Of a stretch of 15,584 bases of DNA, positions 14,826 to 15,584 are shown in pieces (position 1 is the first letter of the stretch; each line of letters starts with the position of its first letter). The translations under genes and the position numbers were made by a program. This DNA is from an uncultured Lachnospiraceae bacterium (lineage in GTDB: Bacteria; Bacillota; Clostridia; Lachnospirales; Lachnospiraceae), in NCBI GenBank assembly GCA_910577065.1, contig CAJTLD010000042.1, positions 1 through 15,584 on the forward strand, read 5' to 3'. The notes beneath the pieces were generated by a model. That model ran no database searches, had not been told where the DNA came from, and was given only the letters and a program-made list of their open reading frames with translations.

Positions 14826-15584
14826 ATGGAACAGAAATTAAAAGCAGGCATTTTAGGCGGAACAGGTATGGTGGGGCAGCGTTTTATCTCCCTTTTGGAG
14901 AACCACCCGTGGTTTGAGGTGACGACGATTGCCGCCAGCGAGCGAAGCGCGGGCAAACGCTATGAAGAAGCCGTCGGCGGGCGCTGGAAAATGGATACGC
15001 CGATGCCGGATTCCGTCAAAAATATTATAGTTAAAAATGTAAATGAAATAGAAGAAGTCGCATCCTCCGTGGATTTTGTCTTTTCCGCGGTAGACATGAC
15101 AAAAGAAGAAATCCGCGCGATTGAGGAAGCGTACGCCAAAACCGAAACGCCGGTTGTCTCCAACAACAGCGCGCACCGCTGGACGCCGGACGTGCCGATG
15201 GTGATTCCGGAAATTAACCCGGAGCATATGCAGGTGATTGAATTTCAGAAAAAACGCTTAGGCGCCAGCCGCGGATTTGTAGCCGTAAAACCGAACTGCT
15301 CAATCCAAAGCTATGCCCCGGTTTTGACCGCGTGGATGGAATTTGAGCCGTATGAGGTTGTGGCGACGACTTACCAGGCGATTTCCGGCGCGGGCAAAAC
15401 GTTCGCGGACTGGCCTGAAATGGAAGGCAATATTATCCCGTATATCGGAGGCGAAGAGGAAAAGAGCGAAAAGGAGCCGCTGCGTATCTGGGGAACGATA
15501 GAAAACGGCGTGATTGTCCCGGCGGACGGCCCGACGATTACCTGCCAGTGCATCCGCGTGCCGGTTTTAAACGGGCATACCGCG
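14826..15584 (+). CDS. asd: Aspartate-semialdehyde dehydrogenase (partial, 3' end outside window)
   Basis: The first 253 residues of an enzyme usually about 350-365 long. It reduces aspartyl phosphate to aspartate semialdehyde with NADPH, feeding lysine/diaminopimelate, threonine and methionine synthesis. GILGGTGMVGQ (about 8-18) is the nucleotide-binding loop, and PNCSIQS holds the catalytic C158. FSAVDM, VSNNSAHRW and the overall pattern fit the archaeal/fungal-type ASADH rather than the proteobacterial type. AGAGGAAA precedes the ATG. The frame runs open off the window end. Confidence 0.95.
   Translation, partial: MEQKLKAGILGGTGMVGQRFISLLENHPWFEVTTIAASERSAGKRYEEAVGGRWKMDTPMPDSVKNIIVKNVNEIEEVASSVDFVFSAVDMTKEEIRAIEEAYAKTETPVVSNNSAHRWTPDVPMVIPEINPEHMQVIEFQKKRLGASRGFVAVKPNCSIQSYAPVLTAWMEFEPYEVVATTYQAISGAGKTFADWPEMEGNIIPYIGGEEEKSEKEPLRIWGTIENGVIVPADGPTITCQCIRVPVLNGHTA

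Noticed and set aside
1..15584. CRISPR array, tRNA or rRNA genes, integrase, intact insertion sequence
   Set aside because: No regularly spaced repeats, clover-leaf sequences, tyrosine or serine recombinase, or complete transposase were seen; the only transposase-related item is the deleted Rpn-like gene.

Overview
The window reads as chromosomal DNA of a gut-type Firmicute, most likely class Clostridia, family Lachnospiraceae. The signs are AAAGGAGG-like ribosome binding sites, sigma-A promoters, a large multidomain secreted glycosidase with F5/8 type C and fibronectin-like domains, an archaeal/fungal-type aspartate-semialdehyde dehydrogenase, and a PD-(D/E)XK/Rpn-family protein of a kind common in that family. 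This placement is inferred from the proteins; there is no rRNA to confirm it.

Layout. Positions 1-357 are AT-rich upstream DNA with a 10-bp inverted repeat and a plausible promoter. Positions 358-5640 encode a 1760-residue secreted GH20 glycosidase (three tandem F5/8C modules, GH20b and GH20, a LamG-like domain, a FIVAR-like module, an Ala-rich helical stalk and a basic Fn3-like tail), closed by a strong terminator. Positions 5839-8475 hold a methyl-accepting chemotaxis protein followed 6 bases later by a PflX-like radical SAM protein. Positions 8727-9939 hold a minimal O6-alkylguanine-DNA alkyltransferase-like protein and an in-frame fusion of a Spx/ArsC-like domain to a NimA-like flavin-binding domain, ending at a 9-bp perfect terminator hairpin. 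On the minus strand (11596 down to 10033) is a two-gene nitrate/sulfonate/taurine-type ABC importer (ATPase then permease) with no substrate-binding protein beside it. After a 467-base divergent intergenic region come, on the plus strand, an internally deleted Rpn/PD-(D/E)XK protein, queH (queuosine synthesis), argH (arginine synthesis) and the first 253 codons of asd (aspartate-family amino acids), cut by the window edge.

Most of the window is ordinary housekeeping and carbohydrate metabolism. I found no CRISPR array, tRNA, rRNA, intact insertion sequence, phage gene or convincing new defence system. The items most worth a second look are the Spx/ArsC-NimA fusion, the Rpn protein that has lost its catalytic core in frame, the architecture of the GH20 enzyme, and the ABC pair without a binding protein.
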